The notes: generated by a model not told the origin, from the sequence alone. 9,019 nucleotides of DNA from Bryobacterales bacterium (GCA_003132865.1 PKYZ01000602.1:1-9019), one strand, 5' to 3'; positions 1 through 6,662 are shown, numbered from the stretch's first letter. Program-made: numbers and translations.

Positions 1-25
1 CTTCTGTCTTCTGACTTCTGTATTC
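1..25. repeat. Short tandem heptamer-like repeat CTTCTGT/CTTCTGA
   Basis: Three consecutive near-identical 7-base units built on CTTCTG (CTTCTGT, CTTCTGA, CTTCTGT) start at position 1 and run to about 21, followed by ATTC. They lie just beyond the stop codon of the ThuA-like gene. The tract is purely pyrimidine-biased and forms no hairpin, so it is not an intrinsic terminator. It may be one copy of a dispersed intergenic repeat, but only one copy is visible and the window edge cuts it. Confidence 0.5.
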
Positions 26-30
26 CGGCC

Positions 31-849
31 CTATTTAGTATCCAGGTTCGCTTTCAGGTCTTCCGGCGTGAGATCGCACGTCGCCCCGGTGGCGGGAATC
101 TCCACCTTGGCGGTCCACAGGATCGCGTTCACCACCAGGCGGCGTTGATCCTCCAGACCCCAGTTGTGGTGATAGTGCCCGCCGGTGAATCCGAAACCGC
201 GGCCGCCGTCTTCGCGCTCCACCGCCCAGGCGACAGTCTCCTGCTGCGGCGCGTCCTTGGGCAGCATGGCGCTCAGGATGGGCACCAGCCGCTTATCGTC
301 CTTGCGGAACACAATGCGGTAATACCATTCGTCGGTCCCGCGAAAGCCGTCCCAACCGCGCGAGATGGGGTGCGCCGGCGCGGCCTGGGTCAGTTCCACG
401 TCGTTGACCGGGTTTTGCGAATACGGCCGCCGGTAAAACCCGCCGATCCAGTCCAGCAATTCCAGACCCCCATGGTCGCCGGGCACTTCCACCGCGTAGT
501 GCAGGCAGGCCAGGCCCACGCCCCGCTTCATCAGCGTGCCCAGCTTCGCGAGACGGTCGTCCGCCAACAGCGGGTGGTTTTCGCCGCCATCCATGTACAG
601 CACGATGGATCTCGCGCCCTCGAAGAAAGAGTCGTCCGCCGGCCAGCCGCCCTTCACCACGATCGCGTCGACGCCCGGATTCTGGCGCAGACACTTGGCC
701 AACAGCATCGAGCCTGCGTTGAACTCGTGCTCTCCGGGGCCGTGGCTGGGTTTGCCGGCCACCAGCACGATCTTGGCCGGCGGCGCGGCGAGCGCGCCCC
801 AGCAGGCGAGCGCCATCAGCAGCGCTATCAGACGGGCCGCTTTGCTCAC
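31..849 (-). CDS. Secreted ThuA-like domain protein
   Basis: This 272-residue protein has an N-terminal signal peptide (about residues 1-22, a hydrophobic run ending ALAAP) followed by a ThuA-like fold, a class I glutamine-amidotransferase-like domain found in trehalose-utilisation ThuA and many secreted proteins of unknown activity. Visible family features are the first strand KIVLVAG (26-32), ACLHYAV (114-120) in the position of the nucleophile loop, DEWYY (173-177) and GGHYHHNW (223-230), then a C-terminal NAILW (241-245). No catalytic cysteine in a nucleophile elbow is evident: C115 lies three residues before Y118, with H117 between. I chose the GTG at 849 because AGGAG lies 5 bases upstream and the codon overlaps the preceding gene's stop as GTGA. 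A longer start at 870 would lie inside that gene. It is the last gene of the 31-2731 operon. Substrate unknown; a sugar-related role is inferred from the family only. Confidence 0.87.
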   Translation of the reverse strand: MSKAARLIALLMALACWGALAAPPAKIVLVAGKPSHGPGEHEFNAGSMLLAKCLRQNPGVDAIVVKGGWPADDSFFEGARSIVLYMDGGENHPLLADDRLAKLGTLMKRGVGLACLHYAVEVPGDHGGLELLDWIGGFYRRPYSQNPVNDVELTQAAPAHPISRGWDGFRGTDEWYYRIVFRKDDKRLVPILSAMLPKDAPQQETVAWAVEREDGGRGFGFTGGHYHHNWGLEDQRRLVVNAILWTAKVEIPATGATCDLTPEDLKANLDTK

Positions 850-1940
850 TTGTGCTCCTTCTCGAGCCACGCGCGTATGCCGGCTTTCTTCTTCGCCGGT
901 TTCACCTCGGGCTTCGACATGTTATCGATCGCCGCCAGCGCGATGGGCGCCATGACGCGGTAGCCCTTGCCATTGGGATGCAGACCGTCATCCGCCAGAT
1001 CCGTCTGCAGAAATCCGGCCTTGTCCACCAGGGCCGTATAGTAATCCACGTACGGGAAATGCCGCTGCTCGCAGAAGCTCTTGAGCCAGCCGTTCAACTC
1101 CAGAATCTTGGAGGGCGCGAGGCGCGTGGTCCGGGCGTACTGTGGATTCACGTCCTTGTGGTAATCGCTCACCGGCAACAGGGACGCGAACATCGGCTCG
1201 ATATGGTGCGCCTCAGCCACGTCCGCGATCATCGACAGATTATTCTCGATGGTGCTCACGGCCACCCCCCGCCCGAGATCGTTGATGCCGGCGAGCACCA
1301 GCACCAGCCGCGGCTTCAAGTCGATCGCATCGGACTTCATGCGGCCCAGCATCTCGCCGGTGATCTGGCCGCCGATGCCGCGGTTGACGAAGTCGCGCTC
1401 GCTGCCATAATACTCGTTGAGCCGCCAGCCGTCGGTAATCGAATCGCCCAGAAACACCACGCGTGGCTTCTGCGCGGACGGCGGGCCGAGCTTTTCATTG
1501 GCTTCCGCGTAGCGCTTCAGATTGTCGCGGTCCGGATTGCGCAACTGCGCATCGTTGGAATCCAGCAGCGCGCGGAAATGCGAGTCGAGGCGATCCACCG
1601 CGTCGCGCAGTTCGCCGAACTGCCGCCGCCCTTCTTCGGGAAACGGATAAGGCTTCGGCACGGTGTCGGAGATCGCCAGATAGGCGCGCGCGTCGCCCAG
1701 AAAAGTAAACGTATTCGCGGCATTTTGCGGAGCGGTTTCCAGGTTGGCCAGCGCCTGCCGGGCATCTTCCAACGCGGGCGCGCCGGCGCGCGCCAAACCA
1801 GGCACGGCCAAGCCGGTCGATTCCATCAATTGCACGGTGCGCTGTTCCAGCTTCAGCGCTTCCTGATTCGAAAGCAATGCGCCGCCGCTCTGGGCCCACG
1901 CCATCGCCGCTGCCGCCCAAAAACAGGCGAGCCATTTCAT
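846..1940 (-). CDS. Secreted SGNH/GDSL-family hydrolase
   Basis: The protein has 364 residues. A signal peptide (about 1-16, ending AWA-Q) precedes an alpha-helical N-terminal region (about 20-155) with no assigned function, then an SGNH hydrolase domain (about 158-340). All four blocks are readable: block I GDSITDGW with nucleophile S167, block II GIGGQ (188-192, oxyanion glycine), block III AGIND with N220, and block V DGLHPN with D318 and H321. The complete triad suggests an active esterase, lipase or carbohydrate deacetylase acting outside the cytoplasm; the substrate cannot be read from sequence. The C-terminus is lysine-rich (KPAKKKAG). The start ATG at 1940 overlaps the upstream DUF3108 stop as ATGA and follows a GAAGGA ribosome site. 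The reading frame stays open upstream to 2423, but that part lies inside the DUF3108 gene and is a shadow. The long helical N-terminal extension is unusual compared with minimal SGNH proteins of about 200 residues. Confidence 0.92.
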   Translation of the reverse strand: MKWLACFWAAAAMAWAQSGGALLSNQEALKLEQRTVQLMESTGLAVPGLARAGAPALEDARQALANLETAPQNAANTFTFLGDARAYLAISDTVPKPYPFPEEGRRQFGELRDAVDRLDSHFRALLDSNDAQLRNPDRDNLKRYAEANEKLGPPSAQKPRVVFLGDSITDGWRLNEYYGSERDFVNRGIGGQITGEMLGRMKSDAIDLKPRLVLVLAGINDLGRGVAVSTIENNLSMIADVAEAHHIEPMFASLLPVSDYHKDVNPQYARTTRLAPSKILELNGWLKSFCEQRHFPYVDYYTALVDKAGFLQTDLADDGLHPNGKGYRVMAPIALAAIDNMSKPEVKPAKKKAGIRAWLEKEHK

Positions 1941-2731
1941 GTTTTGTCTTCCTTCTCCAGTTGCAAAGTAATCGTGCCAATCGTAAGCTGCAGGCGCACG
2001 CGAATCTGCACGGGCAGCTTGCGCGCGTCGTCCGTCAGCCAGAAGTACAGATGCCCGTAGCGCCGGTACAGCACGTCGTTGAACAGGAACGCCTCGTAGC
2101 GGATGGTCTTGAACGATCCGGCCGGCGTCTTGATATCCTCGCGCTGTTGCGCTTCCACGCGCGCCATCACGCTTTTCTTGCCGTCGCTGATCGCCATCTG
2201 CGTGGTCTGTCCGGGCTGCAGGTTCAGCGTGCGCAGCGAGTACAGGGCGCCCAATACGTCGTGCACGCATGGTGGAATGTCGATCTCGTGCGCGTTCACT
2301 GCGGCCTTCTTGTCTAAATCCTTCTCCAGGTATTCGGCCTTGCGCGCCTCGCGGTTGAAGGTCACGCGGGTTTCCTTGTGCCGGCTGCCCTCTTCCGCCT
2401 TCAGGTAAGAGCCTGAAGAACACAAGTCCGATTCCAGATTTGAGACGTAGTCGTTATTCACCTTGAAGAGCTTGGAAACCAGGCCGGTGGACTCCAGGTG
2501 CAGATCGGCCTGCCAGCCCGGACTGGAATGATGTGGCGTCGCGCTCCACACCAGGCGCGCCTTTCCCGCCGTGACCAGCCGCCATTCGACCGTGTATTCG
2601 AGCGTCTCCCGCGCCGGGAGCGCGCCGGGCGCCGCCACGACCACCGGACCTACAAATAGCAGGAGCAGCATCCAAACTGCCGTCATTAAAGCCAGTGTAA
2701 CGCGTTCCGCGACCCCGCCGGACCGCACCAA
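1937..2731 (-). CDS. Secreted DUF3108-family protein
   Basis: This 264-residue protein matches the DUF3108 pattern: an early TLEYTVEWRLVTAGKARL segment (about 43-60), a central DVLGALYSLRTLNLQPGQ (about 158-175), a tPAGSFKT element, and a C-terminal YFWLTDDARKLPVQ (about 228-241) ending in an amphipathic strand rich in T, I and L. An N-terminal hydrophobic stretch (about residues 12-34) is a signal peptide or anchor, so it is probably periplasmic or outer-membrane associated. Function of the family is unknown. The start is uncertain: TTG at 2731 and GTG at 2728 keep two arginines ahead of the hydrophobic stretch, as a signal peptide needs, whereas ATG at 2686 removes them; none has a strong ribosome site. 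It is the first gene of a minus-strand operon and overlaps the SGNH hydrolase by 4 bases. Confidence 0.84.
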   Translation of the reverse strand: MVRSGGVAERVTLALMTAVWMLLLLFVGPVVVAAPGALPARETLEYTVEWRLVTAGKARLVWSATPHHSSPGWQADLHLESTGLVSKLFKVNNDYVSNLESDLCSSGSYLKAEEGSRHKETRVTFNREARKAEYLEKDLDKKAAVNAHEIDIPPCVHDVLGALYSLRTLNLQPGQTTQMAISDGKKSVMARVEAQQREDIKTPAGSFKTIRYEAFLFNDVLYRRYGHLYFWLTDDARKLPVQIRVRLQLTIGTITLQLEKEDKT

Positions 2732-2765
2732 GCGCGTAAGCCGCCGCGGGCATATACTCTTACCA
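2732..2765. promoter_or_regulatory. Divergent promoter region between DUF3108 and DUF3592 genes
   Basis: Only 34 bases separate two divergent genes, and they hold the only AT-rich patch nearby (2752-2758). On the plus strand TATACT (2753-2758) resembles a -10 box and would start transcription at about 2765, almost exactly at the ATG at 2766; that gene also has no Shine-Dalgarno sequence, so a leaderless transcript is possible. On the minus strand the same patch reads AGTATATG and could serve the DUF3108 operon. No good -35 element is visible on either side. Confidence 0.35.
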
Positions 2766-3425
2766 ATGAGCGAATCTCTCGGCCGGGGCCAATTCGCGGC
2801 GCCTCCCCGGACGATCGGAACTCCGCTCGCGGCGCTTATGCTGTTGGGCAGTCAGAAGTCCCAGATCGGGTGGCTCGTCCTGGTTCTTGGATCTTTCATG
2901 TTCTGGCTTTTCGTCTGGCATGCAGACGTTTCGGCCTGGCGTTTTGGGGCCGGGCGCGTGGAGCGGACGTGGGGACAAGCTTTGGGCTGCAACGACACCG
3001 GCTTCTTCGAAGGGAGGTCCGAAAGCAGGCGGGGCGTCCCGATCTATGAGAACCACTATCGATACGAGGTGGCAGGCCGGCCCTTCCAGGGATCGTCCTT
3101 CGCGAAAGGCCAATGCGTGGGCGGTCCGGTGGAAGTGGAATACTTGAGGGCACAGCCTGAGGTGTCTCGCATTGCGGGCATGCGCCGCCGGCCGTTCGGC
3201 CCATGGATGTCCCTGATAGCGGTGATACCCGGTGTCGGCATGGTCATGGCCCTGGTTGCTTTCGCGGAGGGCCGCGTGCGCCTGCAACTGCCGCTGCTGC
3301 GCGATGGCTTACTCGCCACCGGCCGGCTGATCGATAAGACCCGGACCAATGTTCGCGTCAACAGCCGGCGGGTATACCGAATGACTTTCGAGTACACTCG
3401 CAAAGCGGCGTTACCGGCCGTGTAA
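2766..3425 (+). CDS. DUF3592-like membrane protein, C-terminus lost by frameshift
   Basis: As written, this frame encodes 219 residues. There is a membrane segment at about 35-55 (QIGWLVLVLGSFMFWLFVW), an extracytoplasmic DUF3592-type beta domain (about 65-145) with the typical YRYEVAGRPFQGSSF and VEVEYLRAQPEVSRI motifs, a second membrane segment (about 147-170) and the beginning of a second DUF3592-like repeat (about 178-210, ending RVYRMTFEYT). The repeat then breaks off into RKAALPAV and a stop. The missing half continues in the next frame from about 3398 (separate entry). ATG at 2766 was chosen because the frame upstream lies antisense inside the DUF3108 gene; the ATG has no visible ribosome site. 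The function of the family is unknown. It precedes the exonuclease/ligase pair on the same strand and could share its transcript. Confidence 0.72.
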   Translation: MSESLGRGQFAAPPRTIGTPLAALMLLGSQKSQIGWLVLVLGSFMFWLFVWHADVSAWRFGAGRVERTWGQALGCNDTGFFEGRSESRRGVPIYENHYRYEVAGRPFQGSSFAKGQCVGGPVEVEYLRAQPEVSRIAGMRRRPFGPWMSLIAVIPGVGMVMALVAFAEGRVRLQLPLLRDGLLATGRLIDKTRTNVRVNSRRVYRMTFEYTRKAALPAV

Positions 3426-3630
3426 CGACACGAACGAACAGGCCGGCGCAGTTGGAAGATAATGCGGGCGCATTACTGTTTTACGCCCCTTCGGATCCTG
3501 AGCGCGCGGTCCTGCCCGCCGGTCTTTCCGGATCAATCGCCGCGGATGAGACGGGACAGCCTGTGGCGCGCGCGTCACGCGGTTTCTCCTGTTGCCGGCG
3601 CTGACCATTCTCGGCAACGGAATGGTATGT
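3398..3630 (+). pseudogene. Out-of-frame continuation of the DUF3592-like gene
   Basis: Reading from 3398 in the -1 frame gives SQSGVTGRVTTRTNRPAQ, then LEDNAGALLFYAPSDPERA, then VLPAGLSGSIAADETGQPVA. This is the expected second half of a DUF3592 repeat: a polar strand pair, then L-FY-P-DPERAV, which also parallels VEYLRAQPEVSRI in the first repeat of the same protein. That frame stops at 3602-3604. From about 3585 the next -1 frame gives RFLLLPALTILGNGM, a hydrophobic segment like a third membrane helix. Two single-base deletions (near 3396-3402 and near the TTT around 3583) would restore one continuous protein. A TAA at 3656-3658 in the first shifted frame may be the original stop, but that would require a further shift. 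Whether these are real mutations or sequencing errors cannot be decided here. Confidence 0.62.
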
Positions 3631-4689
3631 GTGTCGCCACTGGATTGCCGGGCCGTAACCTATACTGGAATCATTCTCGAACTGACTGACAACGGACTCT
3701 ACTGCGCGGGCGGCGATTTCTACGTCGATCCGTGGCGTCCGGTAGATCGCGCCGTCATCACGCACGCGCATTCCGACCACGCCTGTCCAGGCTCGCGAGC
3801 GTATCTCACAGCGCGACCCGGCGAAGCTCTGCTGCGGGCGCGGGCCGGCGGTGAGGCTGCCATCCAGGCGCTCGACTATGGCGAGTCCGTGGTGCTGGAC
3901 GGAGTGCGGGTTTCGCTGCATCCTGCGGGTCACATTCTCGGTTCCGCGCAAATGCGCATCGAATCCGGCGGCGAAGTGTGGGTGGTTTCCGGCGATTACA
4001 AGCTGGAGCCCGATCCGACCTGCGCGGCATTCGAACCGGTCGCTTGCGACACTTTTGTTACCGAATCCACCTTCGGCCTGCCGATTTATCGCTGGCCGCC
4101 CGAGGCTGAGGTGTTCGCCGAAATCCGGAGCTGGTGGGCCGCCAACCAGCAGGCCGGCAAAGCCAGCGTGCTGTTCGCCTACAGCTTGGGCAAAGCGCAG
4201 CGCGTGCTCGCGGGCCTCGACTCCGTAGCCGGTCCGATCTACACGAACGGCGCCGTCGAGAAGTACTGCCGGCACTACCGCGAGGCGGGCATCGCGCTCG
4301 CCCCCACGACGCACGCCGACGCCGCGCCCGCCGCCACGGATTGGAGCCGCGCGCTGATCCTCGCGCCGCCATCGGCGAACGGCACGCCGTGGATCCGCCG
4401 GTTCGGCCCGCTTTCGACGGGCTTCGCCTCCGGCTGGATGCGTATCCGCGGGGCGCGCCGCCGGCGCTCGCTGGACCGTGGCTTTGTACTCTCCGACCAT
4501 GCCGATTGGCCGGGTCTGATGTCCGCGATTCGCTTGTCCGGCGCGTCCCGTGTGTGGGTCACGCACGGATATCGCGCGCCCGTGGTGGAGTGGCTCAAGC
4601 AACAGGGGATCGACGCTCAAGCGGTCGAGACCCGCTTCGATGGTGAGCAGGACGAAACCGGCGCCGAGCCTGCCGAGGCTGAGCCATGA
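3622..4689 (+). CDS. Ligase-associated metallo-beta-lactamase-fold DNA exonuclease
   Basis: This is a metallo-beta-lactamase-fold, beta-CASP-like nuclease of the DNA ligase-associated exonuclease family. Numbering from ATG 3622 gives 355 residues. Metal-site motifs are complete: THAHSDHA (H48, H50, D52, H53), HPAGHILGSAQ (H104), SGDYKLEPDPT (D125), a SDHAD motif (H293) and VTHGY (H315). Family signatures TESTFGLPIYRW and FAYSLGKAQRVLAGLD are also present. The start is uncertain. Homologues typically begin about MILELTDNGLYC, which here would be ATC at 3670 (ATC ATT CTC GAA), not a normal start codon. Available in-frame starts are TTG 3592, ATG 3622 and GTG 3631, all lying in the DUF3592 remnant, and none has a good ribosome site. 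The stop overlaps the ligase start as ATGA, so the two are translationally coupled and probably process DNA ends together in repair. Confidence 0.9.
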   Translation: MVCVSPLDCRAVTYTGIILELTDNGLYCAGGDFYVDPWRPVDRAVITHAHSDHACPGSRAYLTARPGEALLRARAGGEAAIQALDYGESVVLDGVRVSLHPAGHILGSAQMRIESGGEVWVVSGDYKLEPDPTCAAFEPVACDTFVTESTFGLPIYRWPPEAEVFAEIRSWWAANQQAGKASVLFAYSLGKAQRVLAGLDSVAGPIYTNGAVEKYCRHYREAGIALAPTTHADAAPAATDWSRALILAPPSANGTPWIRRFGPLSTGFASGWMRIRGARRRRSLDRGFVLSDHADWPGLMSAIRLSGASRVWVTHGYRAPVVEWLKQQGIDAQAVETRFDGEQDETGAEPAEAEP

Positions 4690-6287
4690 AATCGTTCGCC
4701 GACCTTTACGCCGCCCTCGACGAGACCACCAAGACCAACGAGAAGGTCGAGGCCCTCACGCGCTACTTCTCGCGCGTGCCGCCGGCCGACGCCGCCTGGG
4801 CTGCCACCTTCCTGATCGGCCGCCGCCCGAAGCGACTGCTGGAATCGCGCAAGCTGGCGCAGTGGGCCATTGAGGAGTCCGGCATCCCCGACTGGCTGTT
4901 CGGCGAGTGCTACCACGCCGTCGGCGACTTCGCGGAAACCATCGCGCTGCTGTTGCCGCCTGCCAGGTCTTCGAGCAACTTGCCGCTGCACTACTGGATC
5001 GAAGAGCGCCTGTTGCCGCTGCGCGAAGCCGATGACGAAGCTAGGCGCGCCTCGCTGGTTTCCGCCTGGTGCGAAATGGACGAACGGCAGCGCTTCGCCT
5101 GGAACAAGATCATCACCGGAGAGTTTCGCGTGGGCGTGTCGCAAAGCCTGGTGGTGCGCGCAGTAGCTGCGGTCAGCGGCCTGGACGCCGCGGTCGTCTC
5201 GCACCGCCTCATGGGCGACTGGCAGCCCACCGCCGCATTTTGGACGGAATTGGTGACCCCCGACGCGCGCGACGCCGATGTCAGCCGCCCGTATCCTTTC
5301 TTCCTCGCCTACCCGTTGGAAGGCGCAATCGAGGAGCTTGGCGGCATTCGCGAATGGCAGGTGGAATGGAAGTGGGACGGCATCCGCGCCCAGTTGATCC
5401 GCCGCAGCGGGCGCACGTTCGTGTGGTCGCGCGGCGAGGAGTTGATGACGGACCGCTTTCCGGAGCTTGCGGCGCTCGGCGCACAGTTGCCGGAAGGCGT
5501 GGTGGTCGATGGCGAGGTGCTGCCCTGGAAAAACGGCGAGCCGCTGCCCTTCGCCCAACTGCAGCGCCGCATCGGCCGCAAGCTGCTGGGTCCCCGCATC
5601 TTGAGCGAAGTGCCGGTAGTCATCGTGGCATACGACCTGTTGGAGTTGCACGGGGAAGATATTCGCGAGCGGCCGCTCGAATTCCGCCGCGCGCACCTCG
5701 AAGAGATCGCGCCGCCGGATTCCGCGTTGATTGTCTCGCCCGTTGTGCTGACGGACACCTGGGAAGAGTTGACGGTGCGGCGCGAGGAAGCCCGCGCGCG
5801 CAAGGTGGAGGGCTTGATGCTGAAGCGCCTCGGCTCGCCCTATCGCGTGGGCCGCCGCCGCGGAGACTGGTGGAAATGGAAGATACAGCCTTACTCGGTG
5901 GATGCGGTGCTCATTTACGCGCAACCCGGCCACGGCCGCCGCGCCAGCCTCTTCACCGATTACACGTTCGGCGTGTGGGACGGCAACGAGCTGGTGCCGT
6001 TTGCGAAGGCCTACTCAGGACTCACGGACGAGGAGATTCGCCAGGTGGACGCTTTCGTGCGCGGCAATACGATCGAGAAGTTCGGCCCGGTGCGCGCTGT
6101 GAAGCCCGAACTGGTTTTCGAGCTGGCGTTCGAAGGCATCCAGCGCTCGCCGCGGCACCGGTCGGGGATCGCAGTACGTTTTCCGCGCATGGCGCGCTGG
6201 CGGACCGATAAGAAACCGGAGGACGCGGATACGCTGGAGACGATACGGGCGCTGCTGCCGCCTGGGAGCGCTGGCGCTACTGATTGA
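4686..6287 (+). CDS. ATP-dependent DNA ligase (ligase-associated operon family)
   Basis: This 533-residue protein seals DNA nicks using ATP. The N-terminal DNA-binding domain occupies about 1-200. The adenylation domain shows motif I EWKWDGIR with the adenylated lysine K229, SRGEELMTDRFPEL (248-261), DGEVLPW (275-281; motif III glutamate E277), EGLMLKR (375-381; motif IV) and DWWKWKI (394-400; motif V). The oligonucleotide-binding domain follows, ending with a motif VI-like RFPRMARWR (498-506). Length and order fit the bacterial ligase family encoded beside a metallo-beta-lactamase exonuclease, an Lhr-like helicase and a metallophosphoesterase, rather than NHEJ LigD: there is no polymerase or phosphoesterase domain and no Ku gene nearby. 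The ATG at 4686 overlaps the exonuclease stop by 4 bases. No frameshift or missing motif was seen. A minus-strand gene converges on its 3' end. Confidence 0.95.
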   Translation: MKSFADLYAALDETTKTNEKVEALTRYFSRVPPADAAWAATFLIGRRPKRLLESRKLAQWAIEESGIPDWLFGECYHAVGDFAETIALLLPPARSSSNLPLHYWIEERLLPLREADDEARRASLVSAWCEMDERQRFAWNKIITGEFRVGVSQSLVVRAVAAVSGLDAAVVSHRLMGDWQPTAAFWTELVTPDARDADVSRPYPFFLAYPLEGAIEELGGIREWQVEWKWDGIRAQLIRRSGRTFVWSRGEELMTDRFPELAALGAQLPEGVVVDGEVLPWKNGEPLPFAQLQRRIGRKLLGPRILSEVPVVIVAYDLLELHGEDIRERPLEFRRAHLEEIAPPDSALIVSPVVLTDTWEELTVRREEARARKVEGLMLKRLGSPYRVGRRRGDWWKWKIQPYSVDAVLIYAQPGHGRRASLFTDYTFGVWDGNELVPFAKAYSGLTDEEIRQVDAFVRGNTIEKFGPVRAVKPELVFELAFEGIQRSPRHRSGIAVRFPRMARWRTDKKPEDADTLETIRALLPPGSAGATD

Positions 6288-6350
6288 GTCGCTGCTCGAT
6301 TTTGGCTACGCGGCGGGCCAACTCGTCGATGGCGCGCTGCTGGGCACCTG
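6277..6350 (-). pseudogene. Out-of-frame C-terminal tail of the coiled-coil gene
   Basis: On the minus strand from about 6350 down to 6277, the frame one base off from the gene above encodes AQQRAIDELARRVAKIEQRL followed by NQ and stop. The a/d spacing of I, L, V, I and L continues the heptad pattern of the in-frame part. This supports a one-base deletion, most simply a lost G in the GGTGCCC area, rather than a chance open frame. Confidence 0.6.
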
Positions 6351-6611
6351 GGTATTGGACAATTCGCCGTCGAACTTCTCGCCGATAGTGAGGGACTTGC
6401 CGATCCCGGCCATTTGAAACTCGAAAACGCTGAAACGGGAGTCCAAGCGGTCGAGGCGGCGCTCGACTAGCTCCAGGCGCTTGTCGAGTTCGTCGAACCT
6501 GAGATCGACGTGCTCTTCAATCGCGCGCATGGCCGCAAAGAGCACTGCATTGTTAGCGCTGATAGCCGCGCTGACGATCACGCGGATCTGTTCGAGGTCT
6601 TCCTGGGTCAT
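6306..6611 (-). CDS. Small coiled-coil protein, C-terminus frameshifted
   Basis: As written it encodes 101 residues. After MTQEDLEQIRVIVS comes a heptad-rich coiled coil (about 30-65, VDLRFDELDKRLELVERRLD then RLDSRFSVFEFQMAGIG). No signal peptide or membrane segment, so it is probably a cytoplasmic oligomer. The last 20 or so residues (VPSSAPSTSWPAA) look like out-of-frame sequence. Reading the -1 frame after NTQ gives AQQRAIDELARRVAKIEQRL then NQ and a TAG at 6277-6279, a natural coiled-coil ending. One missing base near 6345-6350 explains this. The restored gene would span 6277-6611 and overlap the ligase end by 11 bases on the opposite strand. The ATG at 6611 has a GGAG 8 bases upstream. 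Function unknown; it could act as a small structural or adaptor protein. Confidence 0.7.
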   Translation of the reverse strand: MTQEDLEQIRVIVSAAISANNAVLFAAMRAIEEHVDLRFDELDKRLELVERRLDRLDSRFSVFEFQMAGIGKSLTIGEKFDGELSNTQVPSSAPSTSWPAA

Positions 6612-6613
6612 CA

Positions 6614-6652
6614 GGGTGGCTCCACTTCAATATACACTCTTTGCCGCCACCC
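6614..6652. repeat. Inverted repeat GGGTGGC/GCCACCC around the coiled-coil gene start
   Basis: Seven-base arms GGGTGGC (6614-6620) and GCCACCC (6646-6652) are exactly complementary, with a 25-base loop. On the minus strand one arm lies between the Shine-Dalgarno GGAG and the ATG at 6611, so a hairpin could mask the ribosome site, and the loop includes TATATT, a possible -10 box. There is no T-run, so it is not a standard terminator for the upstream DUF2911 gene. It could be chance in GC-rich DNA. Confidence 0.3.
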
Positions 6653-6662
6653 CGAAAAACCC

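Noticed and set aside
852..2060. 402-residue plus-strand frame opposite the SGNH hydrolase
   Set aside because: Antisense shadow; the hydrolase has a complete catalytic triad and couples to both neighbours.
1941..2423. Upstream extension of the SGNH hydrolase reading frame
   Set aside because: It overlaps the DUF3108 gene in another frame, lacks a signal peptide at its start and would bury the real export signal at 1940.
3481..4620. 379-residue minus-strand frame opposite the exonuclease
   Set aside because: Low-complexity R, G and A composition, no recognised motif, and fully antisense to a well-supported gene.
4617..5933. 438-residue open frame on the minus strand opposite the DNA ligase
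   Set aside because: It is antisense to a ligase with all motifs intact; its H-, Q-, R- and A-rich composition is the usual reflection of GC-rich codon use.
4686..6287. NHEJ LigD
   Set aside because: There is no polymerase or 3'-phosphoesterase domain and no Ku gene; the adjacent metallo-beta-lactamase exonuclease points to the other ligase-associated family.
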